Source: Alteromonas sp. ALT199
Lineage (GTDB): Bacteria > Pseudomonadota > Gammaproteobacteria > Enterobacterales > Alteromonadaceae
NCBI RefSeq assembly: GCF_018619335.1
Contig: NZ_JAHHDX010000117.1
Coordinates: 44,942-108,941 of the forward strand
DNA length: 64,000 nt
Direction of reading: 5' to 3'
Below, piece after piece: positions 52,159-61,635 of this stretch. Position 1 is the first letter of the stretch. Each line of letters opens with the position of its first letter. Made by a program: the position numbers and the translations under genes. The notes under the pieces are model-generated. The model saw only the letters and a program-made list of their open reading frames with translations, was not told where the DNA came from and did no database searches.

Positions 52159-53573
52159 TTAAAGTTGTCCGCTCGCTTTTAAGCCTTGGATGTAAGTCAT
52201 CAGCTTTTGCATGGCCGGTGCCGCTGCTTCTTTCAAACGCCCTAACACCTGCATTTTTTGCAAATCATCTTTTGCCACACCGTGTACTACTTTTGAAAAG
52301 CCATCCAACCTACAATGGTAGATCCACTCTTTAAGCGCTGCGTCTTCCCCCCAAATTTGCATGTTTCGTAACATAGCAGCGGTCATTGGTAACCAGTCAA
52401 CATCACGATTAGGCAGCGGGACCACTTGTGTCAGCATTTGCTTTTGCCGTTCATCACTGTAAGTAGCCTCAACGTGGGCAATGAGAGCCGCACTAAAAAC
52501 AGGTTGATAGGCACGCACTGTTTGGGGGGTGATGGTGTCTTCGTCAAACACCGCTTTTATCTCTAGGTTAGTAAGCGCAGATGCGGAGCAGTCAATAACA
52601 AGTGCGTTATCTGGCATATTCCACGTTGTATCTTCAAATTGGAGCTTATCGCGGCTGATATGCTTAACCCGACCTTCCCTAATGACAGACGTAAGCGTTT
52701 GTAGGGCTTTTAGCTCTAATTCGCTCACCGTAGCCCCATGGAACATACTCGGTCTTACTTCCTTATCAATGCGCAGTAAAACCCCGCGCTCTTCTAATTT
52801 GTCGAACATATCATCAATGGAAGTTGACGCAGCAATAGCTTCCATCTGATTCGCTTGCGCCCCAATAGAGTCGAAGAAGAAGTCATCCAGGGGTTGGGTA
52901 TTTTTACGGTTAAGTAACCACGCATCTCGCGATACCACCCAATGGATATTATTGGGCGCCACATGGTTTTCGAGCAACCATAGGCAAGTATCAATACCTG
53001 TTTTACCACCACCGACAACCACATAGTTATCAAAGCCTTCGATATTCTGAACCAGGGTATTAACTGGCGTAAACGCCACATCATGGTCACGAGTAAAGCT
53101 TGGAGTATGAGTAAGCGGAATATTGGTATTTAAATAAGTGGCATCAACAATTTTCTTGTTCACAGTAACTTCATAGTGCTTGCCACTTAAGGTAGAAACA
53201 AACTGTTTATTTCCTTTGTATTCGCATAGTGGGTAATACTGTACACGCTTTGAAGGCAAAAAGGTTTCGTTCATTACCGCGTCAAAATACGCACTAACTT
53301 CTTGCCCGGAAGCTAATCCCATTAGGCCTTCATTCATCCATACTTGTCAATTACGCCCCGGTTCAATTCTCTTGAACACACGCCATAAAACGCTGAAGGC
53401 TGGTGTAGGGTGACGAAGGGATAGGCATAGTTCCAATGCCCGCCGGGCTTCGCATTTTTATCTACAATCAGAATGTTAGCGTTTGTTTCGTGAAGCAGTA
53501 CATCAGCAAAAGCCATCCCAACTGCACCAGCGCCGACAATTAAATAATCGCAGGTTAATTGCTCAGTTTTCAT
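52159..53573 (-). pseudogene. FAD/NAD(P)-binding monooxygenase-like protein split in two frames
   Basis: The upstream frame (53334-53573, 79 residues) holds the FAD Rossmann motif 'LIVGAGAVGMAFADVLL' and 'KPGGHWNYAYPFVTLHQPS', then stops after 'NRGVIDKYG'. The downstream frame (52159-53337, 392 residues) starts 'MNEGLMGLASGQEVSAYFD' and has a second nucleotide-binding motif 'VVVGGGKTGIDTCLWLL'. The two meet in an ATGA overlap. Related flavoproteins seem to be one chain across this junction, so a one-base frameshift is the simplest explanation; expression as two coupled polypeptides is the alternative. It forms a unit with the DUF2855 gene. Confidence 0.75.
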
Positions 53574-53630
53574 ATATAGTGTCCTTATGAATAACCTGCG
53601 GGCAGGCAGGTTAAGTGTTAAACCAAGAGA

Positions 53631-53645
53631 TATAACGGCGTTATA
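53631..53645. promoter_or_regulatory. Operator 1 of the divergent TetR regulator
   Basis: TATAACGGCGTTATA is a perfect 7+1+7 palindrome in the gap between the flavoprotein and tetR genes. Confidence 0.6.
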
Positions 53646-53656
53646 AAACCACTTTA

Positions 53657-53671
53657 CATAACGGTGTTATA
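53657..53671. promoter_or_regulatory. Operator 2 of the divergent TetR regulator
   Basis: CATAACGGTGTTATA is a near-identical copy of operator 1, 26 bp centre to centre, ending 26 nt before the tetR start codon. Confidence 0.6.
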
Positions 53672-53697
53672 TTGTGCAACATGTAAATGATGTGTAA

Positions 53698-54276
53698 ATG
53701 AAAAAAGATACGCGACAGAAGATCTTAGATGCTGCCTCAGCACTGTTTTTAAAAGGCGGAACGAATGCGCTTAGCGTGCGCGCCATCGCTGAAGGCGCAG
53801 GTATGTCCACTATCGGCATTTATAGCCATTTTAAGGGTAAGCAAGGCATTTTAGATGCGCTCTATATTGAAGGTTTCGGATTGGTAGAGCGTGAAATGTT
53901 GGCGGCAGATGGCAATACTGCGGCAGAAAAAGTGATTAATGGCTGCGAGCGTATGTTAACATTTTCAGAAACCCATGCGGCTCATTATCGGCTGATCTTT
54001 GCTTCTAATTTGAAAGACTATACCCCTTCTGATGAGGCAATAGAAGCAGGTCAAAAAGCCTTTATCACGCTAACTAAGCTTACTTCTGCATTAATTAAAA
54101 AAGATCTGTCTGTGGAAGAAAAACAAGATGTGGCTATGCAGGTATGGGCGCTTAATCACGGTTACATTACGTTAAATCAGCATGAGATAAGCAACCGTAT
54201 TACCTGGAATAATTGGAAAGAACGTGCGCTTCAAGCTATTCGCTTGCACGTTTACGCCCTAGTCGCTACGCAATAA
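53698..54276 (+). CDS. TetR/AcrR family transcriptional regulator
   Basis: This 192-residue repressor has a typical N-terminal helix-turn-helix: 'TRQKILDAASALFLKGG', 'LSVRAIAEGAGMSTIGIYSH' and 'FKGKQGILDALY'. The C-terminal ligand domain resembles TetR_C WHG-type proteins. It is divergent from the flavoprotein-DUF2855 pair, with two matching palindromes between them, so it probably represses that pair and itself. Confidence 0.9.
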   Translation: MKKDTRQKILDAASALFLKGGTNALSVRAIAEGAGMSTIGIYSHFKGKQGILDALYIEGFGLVEREMLAADGNTAAEKVINGCERMLTFSETHAAHYRLIFASNLKDYTPSDEAIEAGQKAFITLTKLTSALIKKDLSVEEKQDVAMQVWALNHGYITLNQHEISNRITWNNWKERALQAIRLHVYALVATQ

Positions 54277-54409
54277 TGAAAAAGGGTTAGCGTTTGAAGC
54301 GTCAGCCCGCAGGATGTCTACCCATTAAAGTCGCCGATGCAATTTAACTTTTGTGGATACACCGCTTTATGCTTTACCGTTAGCGGCTTATTAATGCAAG
54401 AATGTTATG

Positions 54410-54655
54410 TCACTTTGATTTACGCTTGTCTAATGCATATTGAACGGCCATTCTTGCAACACCTGCTCCAATGCCCGATACAACAGCCCAAGTTACGGCT
54501 TCTTTAAGGTCTGTATTTTCACTTTCTTTGTCTTTAGGAGCAGGTTCATCTACTACCTTTTCCCACGACTTTTGAAGCGTTTTTCTCGCAAGAATTCCTG
54601 CAGATGCTGCGGCAAGTCCAATGCCTACGTTCGTGATAAGTTGTTTATTACTCAT
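54410..54655 (-). CDS. DUF4235 small membrane protein
   Basis: This 81-residue protein has two hydrophobic segments (~8-24 and ~52-72) separated by 'WEKVVDEPAPKDKES' and with 'WAVVSGIGAGVARMAVQYAL', the DUF4235 pattern. A strong GGGAGGA ribosome site precedes the ATG. Function unknown; small membrane proteins of this kind are often stress-induced. Confidence 0.82.
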   Translation of the reverse strand: MSNKQLITNVGIGLAAASAGILARKTLQKSWEKVVDEPAPKDKESENTDLKEAVTWAVVSGIGAGVARMAVQYALDKRKSK

Positions 54656-54783
54656 GATGTCCTCCCTTAGTTTTATCCGCTGATGAGGCTGAAGTAATAA
54701 AACAGCCGCTTATTAAACGACTAACAGCTGTTTTATTCTAATCGTTATATTGTCTTTGAATAACGTTTCAATGTGGCTATGAC

Positions 54784-54951
54784 TTAACTTTTGCCTTTAA
54801 CTATATTCATAACAACTGAAATAATCAGTAAAATAACGAAAACACCAAATATAATTTTGGCAATACCCGCGGCAGAACCGGCAATTCCACCAAACCCTAA
54901 AACTGCTGCGATTAATGCAACGACTAAGAATATTAAAGCCCAACGTAACAT
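54784..54951 (-). CDS. DUF1328/UPF0391 (YtjA-like) small membrane protein
   Basis: This 55-residue protein, easily missed because of its size, begins '[20 protein letters not shown]', continues '[20 protein letters not shown]' and ends 'VKGKS'. It has two membrane spans with the conserved GFGGIA turn. AAGGGA lies 7 nt before the ATG. Function unknown; it is on the same strand as the DUF4235 gene. Confidence 0.93.
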   Translation of the reverse strand: MLRWALIFLVVALIAAVLGFGGIAGSAAGIAKIIFGVFVILLIISVVMNIVKGKS

Positions 54952-55164
54952 AATGTATCCCTTATTTTTGTCAGTTAAAGTCAGTCAATATCTTAATTTA
55001 ATTGCAAACCATGGGCCTAGTTGGAGATTTTTGTTGGCAAATGTAGAGCTCATGTGGCTTGCAGAGTGATTAAGCTCATCGGAAGGAAGTATATTTCTGC
55101 GCCACTACAACACTTATTGCAAAAAATGCTAGCCTTCTTACCTCCGAAATTGTAAATATTTCTC

Positions 55165-55210
55165 GAATAAAAAGGATCAGAGTAATGTTCCATTATTTAA
55201 CTCTGATCCC
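55165..55210 (-). terminator. Inverted repeat of GGATCAGAGT type acting as katA terminator
   Basis: GGATCAGAGT (55174-55183) pairs with ACTCTGATCC (55200-55209). Leftward it is followed by TTTTTATTC, so it can end katA. The arms resemble the GGGTCAGAGT repeats often found around REP-associated transposases, like the element at 62169-62280. Confidence 0.8.
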
Positions 55211-55217
55211 GTAGGTG

Positions 55218-56693
55218 CTACTTGCTCGCTACCGCTTTTCTTACCCGTGCGCCATAGTCGCTATCGGCTAGGTCGTACTGCACGAACATGGCTTCTTGAA
55301 CATCTTGTGTCGCTTGGCTTAGACCATCAGCAATATTGTTTACTAACTGCTGCTTTTGATCTTCACTCATAATGCGATACAGATCGCCTGCTTGAGAGTA
55401 GTTGTCTTCATCACGGTTATCATAAATGTCTAACCATGCGTCTTGCTCTAATGGCATCGGTGGCTCTTGCACCTCTGGCATTTCGGCTGGCTCACCAATT
55501 CGCGCTCGGTTATTTGGATAGAAGTTTGCTCCACCTCCCGCAAGCGCAGGATTTATTCCGGCAAAGGCACCATCCCTTTGATAGTTGTGCACTGGGCATC
55601 GCGGTGCGTTTACTGGTATTTGATTGTAATTCGCACCAATACGGTATCTGTGTGCATCTTGATATCCAATTAGTCGCGCTTGAAGCATTCTGTCTGGCGA
55701 CGCACCAATACCCGGTACCAAATTGCTCGGCGCGAACGCCGCTTGCTCAGTTTCTGCAAAGTAGTTATCAACATTGCGGTTTAACTCCAACTGTCCTACT
55801 TCAATTAACGGGAAGTCGCTGTGCGGCCATATTTTGGTCAAATCAAACGGATTGATATGATAACTGCGAGCTTCCTCTTCGGTCATGATCTGCACGTTCA
55901 CTGTCCACGATGGGAAGTCGCCGGTATCGATACTTTCAACAAGGTCTTGTTGGGCACCGAAGGCAGGCATTTTCGCTGCTTCTTCGTTGGTAAGCGTTTT
56001 GATACCTTGGTTAGTTTTAAAGTGCCACTTCACCCAGTAGCGCTCACCGGCGTTGTTCCAAAAGCTTAAAGTATGTGAGCTATAGCCATTCACGTGGCGA
56101 TATGAAAGCGGGATACCGCGGTCAGACATCAAAATCGTTGATTGGTGTAATGACTGCGGGTTGTTCGCCCAAAACTCATATACTGCCTGGGGGTCTGGCA
56201 AGTTAGTGCGCGGGTTTTTCTTTTGGCTGTGAATAAAGTCAGGAAACTTAATACCATCTCTTAAGAAGAATACAGGTGTATTGTTTCCAACCATGTCCCA
56301 GTTGCCCTGCTCGGTATAAAACTTCACAGAAAAACCACGAGGGTCTCGAGCATAGTCACTTGAGTCTTGCCCGCCCCCAACTGTTGAAAAGCGCAAAAAC
56401 ACATCGGTTTTCTGCCCTTCTTTTTGTAGAAATTCTGCAATAGTGTAGTTAGATAAACTCTTGGTTAGCGTAAATGTACCATGCGCTGCACTACCTCTAG
56501 CGTGAACTACGCGCTCTGGAATTCTCTCGCGATTAAAGTGTGCAAGCTTCTCGAACAAATAGTGATTGTCAAAAGTAACCGGGCCACGTGGGCCTGCAGT
56601 TCGACTTTGATTGTCATTGGCAACGGGCGCACCATTGCTAGACGTTAGCGTAGTAGGGTTTATAGCTGTACCTGAAAATGGACACTTACTCAT
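55218..56693 (-). CDS. katA: Monofunctional haem catalase
   Basis: This 491-residue small-subunit (clade 3-type) catalase has the catalytic His in 'ERIPERVVHARGSAAHG' (His64), the Asn in 'DMVGNNTPVFFLRD', 'RDPRGFSVKFYTEQGNWD', and the haem-ligand Tyr in 'RMLQARLIGYQDAHRYRIG'. The haem signature has Ile where most have Phe (RLFxYxD). No signal peptide, so cytoplasmic peroxide removal. AAGGAA precedes the ATG. Confidence 0.96.
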   Translation of the reverse strand: MSKCPFSGTAINPTTLTSSNGAPVANDNQSRTAGPRGPVTFDNHYLFEKLAHFNRERIPERVVHARGSAAHGTFTLTKSLSNYTIAEFLQKEGQKTDVFLRFSTVGGGQDSSDYARDPRGFSVKFYTEQGNWDMVGNNTPVFFLRDGIKFPDFIHSQKKNPRTNLPDPQAVYEFWANNPQSLHQSTILMSDRGIPLSYRHVNGYSSHTLSFWNNAGERYWVKWHFKTNQGIKTLTNEEAAKMPAFGAQQDLVESIDTGDFPSWTVNVQIMTEEEARSYHINPFDLTKIWPHSDFPLIEVGQLELNRNVDNYFAETEQAAFAPSNLVPGIGASPDRMLQARLIGYQDAHRYRIGANYNQIPVNAPRCPVHNYQRDGAFAGINPALAGGGANFYPNNRARIGEPAEMPEVQEPPMPLEQDAWLDIYDNRDEDNYSQAGDLYRIMSEDQKQQLVNNIADGLSQATQDVQEAMFVQYDLADSDYGARVRKAVASK

Positions 56694-57007
56694 TGCGAAT
56701 TCCTTCTAGTTCATTTCTGCCCCTCTTTTCAGCTTTACTAACAGTCTCGCTAAAACGGGGCTTACTTTAATAATTAACAACGCTTTGTTAATTACCTTTT
56801 TCATTTAGAAATATAATCGCTGATTTATTAAAGCAATTAAAACGAACAAAATAGATAGTACTAATCGTGATTTCAAATCACGCTGAAGCGCTTGTTACTA
56901 GATGGCAGGTTTGACACTTATTATTTAACTATCGGGGGCTTCGTATTGCAGGGGCATGTATAAGCAAGCTTAGTGTGGCTGGAAAAAGTGGGCGCTAGTT
57001 GTTCAGA
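56694..57007. other. Region upstream of katA
   Basis: This stretch of more than 300 bases has no gene. It must carry the katA promoter; the notable structure is the palindrome at 56771-56794. The right end borders a hydrolase pseudogene. Confidence 0.5.
56771..56794. promoter_or_regulatory. Perfect palindrome upstream of katA
   Basis: TAATTAACAA-CGCT-TTGTTAATTA (10-bp arms) lies about 80-100 nt before the katA start. It could be a peroxide-regulator operator; it does not obviously match a recalled OxyR site. Confidence 0.45.
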
Positions 57008-57405
57008 GCGTACTTTTTTACGAAGGTGTTTATACCGCTCAGTAGCTTGCTCCTTGGGCATACCAAATTACAGTGGGTAGGCATGGGCGCGCCCCACCTA
57101 AGCAAATAGTCAAACAATGGCAGCGATGGTGTAACGGCAATGGCAATGTCGAAACTGCGTTCCAATAAGACATTCACACCCATTTTTACGATGACATTAC
57201 ACTACCATCAAAATGGTTACTCGCCGCTGATAATGCCATTGCTAACTTAAAAAATGTAGAGAATGTAGTGCGAATATTTCCTAACGTCAGCGCACAAATA
57301 AAGATGCTTCACCCTAGCGATTTTAAGGGGAAAGAAATAGGTCATATGAAGTTTTTTCTCACAAAAATATCAGTACATCTGGCCCCAAACCTTTCAGTTT
57401 TTGGT
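57008..57405 (+). pseudogene. Decayed C-terminal half of an alpha/beta hydrolase
   Basis: Translated pieces match the C-terminal half of the hydrolase at 49915-50817 but in broken frames: 'GHTKLQWVGMGAP' (cf. 'GHTKSQWVGMGEP'), 'KQWQRWCNGNGNVETAFQ' followed by a stop, 'KWLLAADNAIAN' and 'KEIGHMKFFLTK'. Several stops and frame changes show that it is not functional. No N-terminal half or active-site Ser is present. Probably the remnant of a duplicated or once-tandem gene. Confidence 0.85.
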
Positions 57406-57420
57406 AGAGCTTGTGGAAAA

Positions 57421-60243
57421 CTAGCGTGCTTGTTCCATGCGAGACAGCAGTGCGTTTGCTTTTTCTCGTTGTTCAAAAGGCGTTGATGACTTGACTAAGC
57501 GACTTAAAATGCGTTTCGCTTCTGAGTAGTTTTCTAATTCTACCAAGGTATAGGCAAGATGATATTGTAGTGACAAAGATGTCGCATTTCGCACTGACGC
57601 TTGTCGAAGCAGGGGCAGCGAGGCCTGTGGTTTGCCATTAATGGTTAGCGCCCAACCATAAGTGTGCAGCACACCGGCGTCTTTGGGTTGTAATCGGTAC
57701 GCTTGCTCAGCAAAGTGTAAGCTCTTTTCGTTATTTATCAGTAAATGAAGCTCCGCTAATCGATTATATAATGCAAACCGGTTTGCTTCTGGTGCTACCT
57801 CTAACATATAAAGATAGTGGTTGATTGCGGTGTTAGCATCGCCATAATAATAGTGATATTGCGCCAGTAAATTACGGGTGAAATACCTATCGGGCTCTTG
57901 TTCTACCGTCGCAGTTAAACGCTTAATCAACGCCGAAAAATCACCTGTTTTCACACTTAGGGCATACAGTTTGGCGAAGGCTAAATCGAAGGTTTCATCT
58001 TCATTCAGCACCTTTTGATAAAATGTCATCGCTTGAGTGAAACGACCTTTTTGCTGGGCTAATTCACCAAATTTGAATAACACCTGAGGGTGCTTAGGAT
58101 AACTTTTTATTATTGCTGACAGACTAGATTCTGCACGTTCAACTTTATTTAATGCTAATAAAAGCTTCACCCACTGAAGTTGTAAATTTAGGTTTTTTGG
58201 TTGCAATAATCGAGCTTTATCCATACTACTCAGGGCTTTATCTTCATCACCCACAGCCAACCAATTTTGCGATTCACTTACCAGTACGTTTACCGGCCTA
58301 TCAAATATTAATTCTAGTTTTAGAAGAGTTGATTTTGCATTTTCTACATCGTTTGCTTTGATGTAAAACGTAGCCAGTTGCACTAATGCCAAAGGATTGC
58401 CAGGCTCCTTCACTTCTAATTCACGCAATGCAGCAATGGCACTTCTGTAGTCTCGTTGCTGATTCATTGCAGCCACGGCGGAGAAAGTGATTTTTCCTAT
58501 TGGCCCAAATTTTTGTAAAAGGTATCTATACCGTCTATCGGCTGATTCAAAATCGCCTCGACGCATGTCAATATTCGCCAATTGAAACACCACTTGAAGA
58601 TGATTTCCTTTTTCTTCTTCAAGCAAAAGTAAAATAGCTTCAGCGTCGTCTAACAATCCTTTGTTGATTAGCATTGTTGCTTGATTGTATCGCGCAGCAA
58701 AAAGATCAGGCGCCTGGTTGAGAACATCGGATAGTACAACTTCAGCCTCTGCGTATTTTTTTTCAATCAGCAATTGAGCAGCGTACATATTCAGAATCGT
58801 TATATCATCAGTAAACTGCGCTCTTAAAGTGGCGATGGCTTTTGCGGCTTTTTGGGTTTCGCCGATATCGAGAAAATAAAGAGAATAGGCCACTAACACT
58901 TGTCGATTGTCTGGGTATTGCTCTAATAAATTGTTTAACTGTTCTGCAGCTTCTTTAAATTTACCTCGGGAGAATTCTACCCGTACCGCAAACAAAGCAA
59001 CGTCTACATTATCGGAATACAGCTCAGTTAAGGAAGATAGCAATCTTACTGCTTTAAAATTACGGGCGTTTTCTAAATACAAACTTCCTAGAAAAATTGC
59101 CTGCTCAATATGTTGTTCTATCAATTCCTCCTCGTGATTTTGCAGCCCTAACATGGCGGCTTTTTTATCGCCCAACGCCATGTTAGTAGTTGCTAGCAAA
59201 ATCGCGGTTTGCAGGTCTTGTTCGCTGTAAGTTGTAAATAGATTAAAGCTATCTCTTGCTTGTTCAAAATTGCCTTGCATCAGGGCCACCATACCCCGCA
59301 AATAGAGCAAGGAAGGTTCCGCTATCATCATTTCTTCTGGCACGATAGATAAACGCTGATCGATTTGCTCTAGTTGAGGGCGAATATTAGATAAGGCATC
59401 TATCTGGCTAGTAAGCCAACTATTGACAAACATTAAGTATAAGTCATCTTCCGTTTCCAATAACAAATCTTCGGTGACTAATAACGCAGCGTCCAAATCG
59501 GCTATGGCCACATAAGCATCAATTAAACTTCGTGCAATTTTCGCGTTATTGGGCGAAATTCGATAGGCGTTGTTGAAATAACGCTGTGACAGCAGCACAT
59601 CCCCTCTTGCACTTGCAAGACGGCCAAGCGCCCACCATGTTAAGGCTTGACTGTCGTCCTCAGCAAGCGAGCGTTGAAGCAAGGTATCTGCCTGTTTATA
59701 TTGACCATCCTCAATGGCCAACAAGGCCAAGCCGTTTAATCCCAGGGGATGCTCTGGTAATTGGGTAAGCAATTCATCATATTCCCTTTGGGCACATAGC
59801 CGTCTCGATTCAATCAGGCACGCTTCAGCACGAGTAGCGCGCCATTGTGCCAAGTGGGCCTTAGATAAGTCGGTAGATACGTCTATGGCTAGTATTTGCT
59901 CTGACTTTTGCAGGCGCACCAATACTCTGGACCAATTAGGCAACACCAAATTGGGGTCCGCACCTTTTTCATAGGCATGTAAATAGGTGTTGTGGGCTTG
60001 TTCCCACAACCCTGTTTCGAAATAAAGATTGGCTAAAAGTAGGTGTGCAGGAAGATAATCGGGGTTAGCTTGTAGCACATTCTTTATATGGATAAACGCG
60101 TCGTTGAAAGCTTTGGCTTCATAACTAACAATGGCAGATTCATAATCTACACTCGCAGTATCTTTTTGATCAGCATTGGCTAATGCCGTGAATGAAAGTG
60201 TAAGTATGAAACTAAAAACACTTACACAAATTCGTTTTCTCAT
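57421..60243 (-). CDS. Large periplasmic TPR protein of PEP-CTERM-associated type
   Basis: This 940-residue protein has a signal peptide (ending 'ALANA') and is almost entirely tetratricopeptide repeats, at least 18 by eye (e.g. 'DYLPAHLLLANLYFETGLWE', 'ADTLLQRSLAEDDSQALTWW'). It resembles the TPR proteins (PrsT-type) that accompany PEP-CTERM/exosortase loci. It starts 3 nt after the stop of the PEP-CTERM protein, so the two form an operon. A scaffold role in exopolysaccharide or surface-protein assembly is an inference. Confidence 0.85.
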   Translation of the reverse strand: MRKRICVSVFSFILTLSFTALANADQKDTASVDYESAIVSYEAKAFNDAFIHIKNVLQANPDYLPAHLLLANLYFETGLWEQAHNTYLHAYEKGADPNLVLPNWSRVLVRLQKSEQILAIDVSTDLSKAHLAQWRATRAEACLIESRRLCAQREYDELLTQLPEHPLGLNGLALLAIEDGQYKQADTLLQRSLAEDDSQALTWWALGRLASARGDVLLSQRYFNNAYRISPNNAKIARSLIDAYVAIADLDAALLVTEDLLLETEDDLYLMFVNSWLTSQIDALSNIRPQLEQIDQRLSIVPEEMMIAEPSLLYLRGMVALMQGNFEQARDSFNLFTTYSEQDLQTAILLATTNMALGDKKAAMLGLQNHEEELIEQHIEQAIFLGSLYLENARNFKAVRLLSSLTELYSDNVDVALFAVRVEFSRGKFKEAAEQLNNLLEQYPDNRQVLVAYSLYFLDIGETQKAAKAIATLRAQFTDDITILNMYAAQLLIEKKYAEAEVVLSDVLNQAPDLFAARYNQATMLINKGLLDDAEAILLLLEEEKGNHLQVVFQLANIDMRRGDFESADRRYRYLLQKFGPIGKITFSAVAAMNQQRDYRSAIAALRELEVKEPGNPLALVQLATFYIKANDVENAKSTLLKLELIFDRPVNVLVSESQNWLAVGDEDKALSSMDKARLLQPKNLNLQLQWVKLLLALNKVERAESSLSAIIKSYPKHPQVLFKFGELAQQKGRFTQAMTFYQKVLNEDETFDLAFAKLYALSVKTGDFSALIKRLTATVEQEPDRYFTRNLLAQYHYYYGDANTAINHYLYMLEVAPEANRFALYNRLAELHLLINNEKSLHFAEQAYRLQPKDAGVLHTYGWALTINGKPQASLPLLRQASVRNATSLSLQYHLAYTLVELENYSEAKRILSRLVKSSTPFEQREKANALLSRMEQAR

Positions 60244-60246
60244 TAT

Positions 60247-61209
60247 TTAACGGGTTACTTTAAGCCTGCGTGTAACCATCAATATACTGGCGATAAGTAT
60301 CAAGAACAAGCTTGAGTGGGGCTCTGGAACTTCAACAACATTCGTTTCACGTTCATAGTTAAATACAAAGTTATGAAACTCACGAGCCCCAGTGTAAGAC
60401 TCAGACGCGAAGGCGCCGTCAAATGATGACCCGCCTGTAATGTCTGCAAAAGGCGCAAGTACAGACCCTTTTACATTCAGGTTATTGAAATCAATGCTTT
60501 CAGCATCATAAAAATTCCACAAAATATTAGAATAGTAACTTTGCTGGGTGAAATCACCTGTACTGTTTACGCCACCACCAATAACAATGTTCTTGCCTTG
60601 CAAGTCGCTGGCAGACACATTAATGATAATAGTTTCAGCACTGCCTGCAATTAAGTTTAATGAGCTGTTCTGGGCAAACACTTCGCTGGCTGAAACATTA
60701 AACACAGCAATTTCATCAGTACCTGTGTAATTAAACGTGCCGTTGCTGTATGTTCCATTTTCTGTAAGGCTTGAGTAGTAAGCAGTATCTGCGTATAAAG
60801 AATTAGCAATGTCGGTAATAGACACATCTGGGTTATAAATAGCCTGACCGTCATCACCGTCGTTCAATTCTACCGTCGATGTATTTAAGGCCCCGCCGTA
60901 GACGAGATTATTGTCTCTAAGCACCCGAATACCATTCGCGTTGACATCACCTACAATGGTCACCGCATCAATAGCTGTGTCGGTATTGGCTAACCGACTA
61001 CCAAACTCAGCAGTGCGTCCTTGAGCGTTTAAATTTCCGCCAATAAATGCCTGCCCTTCAACATCTCCACCTTGGAAGTTGTAATCTTCTAGCAAAATAA
61101 GATTATAAGTGCCGAGCACATTCGATGTCGTTGTACTCGTGCTGGCGGTTTCAGCCGCTACAGCGGTGAATTGAACAACGCAAAAAACAAAAAAAAGTGC
61201 AAAACGCAT
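60247..61209 (-). CDS. Choice-of-anchor A family protein with PEP-CTERM sorting signal
   Basis: This 320-residue exported protein has a signal peptide and a choice-of-anchor A domain ('YNLILLEDYNFQGGDVEGQA', 'FIGGNLNAQG', 'WNFYDAESIDFNNLNVKGSV', 'LAPFADI', 'FDGAFASESYTGAREFHNF'). It ends in a PEP-CTERM tail: 'VPEPHSS', a hydrophobic helix and basic 'TRRLKVTR', recognised by an exosortase. The exosortase gene is not in the window. ATG 61209 is preferred to an upstream TTG (61224); neither has a strong ribosome site. Confidence 0.88.
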   Translation of the reverse strand: MRFALFFVFCVVQFTAVAAETASTSTTTSNVLGTYNLILLEDYNFQGGDVEGQAFIGGNLNAQGRTAEFGSRLANTDTAIDAVTIVGDVNANGIRVLRDNNLVYGGALNTSTVELNDGDDGQAIYNPDVSITDIANSLYADTAYYSSLTENGTYSNGTFNYTGTDEIAVFNVSASEVFAQNSSLNLIAGSAETIIINVSASDLQGKNIVIGGGVNSTGDFTQQSYYSNILWNFYDAESIDFNNLNVKGSVLAPFADITGGSSFDGAFASESYTGAREFHNFVFNYERETNVVEVPEPHSSLFLILIASILMVTRRLKVTR

Positions 61210-61635
61210 AAAACGACTACCCAACGTGTTAGCGAAACTAAAAAAAGCGCTAGTCCTTTAAGGACGCTGCCTAAAATACTCGGAAATGAAAATGGTTCTG
61301 TTAGCCTACCATTTTTGGCTTTAATAAGCAAAAATCACACCAACTTTGAAACTCCAATAAACTCATGCACTTCAATGATTTACATATTTTTAACACCGCT
61401 TTTTTGTATATTTTCTTGACAGCCTTGCACCTAAAAAATGCAACTTTAGTTGATGTTAAAATAAAAAAGAGACACTAGTATTAAGCCTCTCTAGCTATGA
61501 ATTCAGCACTAGGGCGCCCTAAGGCTGCGGCACATCCACTCCTCTACATATTACTTTTTTGCAATAAAGGTCTAGCGTTAGCTTTTGTCCGTAAATAAAG
61601 AAACAACAGTTCGTCAAATACTAAGGGCTTGCGTA
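61210..61635. other. Divergent intergenic region upstream of the PEP-CTERM operon
   Basis: This AT-rich 420-base region has no credible gene. A palindrome, GTCCTTTAAGGAC (61253-61265), lies ~45 nt upstream of the PEP-CTERM gene and may be an operator or leader hairpin. I looked for a sigma-54 (GG-N10-GC) site, known at some PEP-CTERM genes, and saw no good match. Confidence 0.5.

Noticed and set aside
61210..61635. Sigma-54 promoter for the PEP-CTERM operon
   Set aside because: No sequence with the required GG and GC elements at 10-bp spacing and near-consensus flanks was found by eye on the leftward strand.
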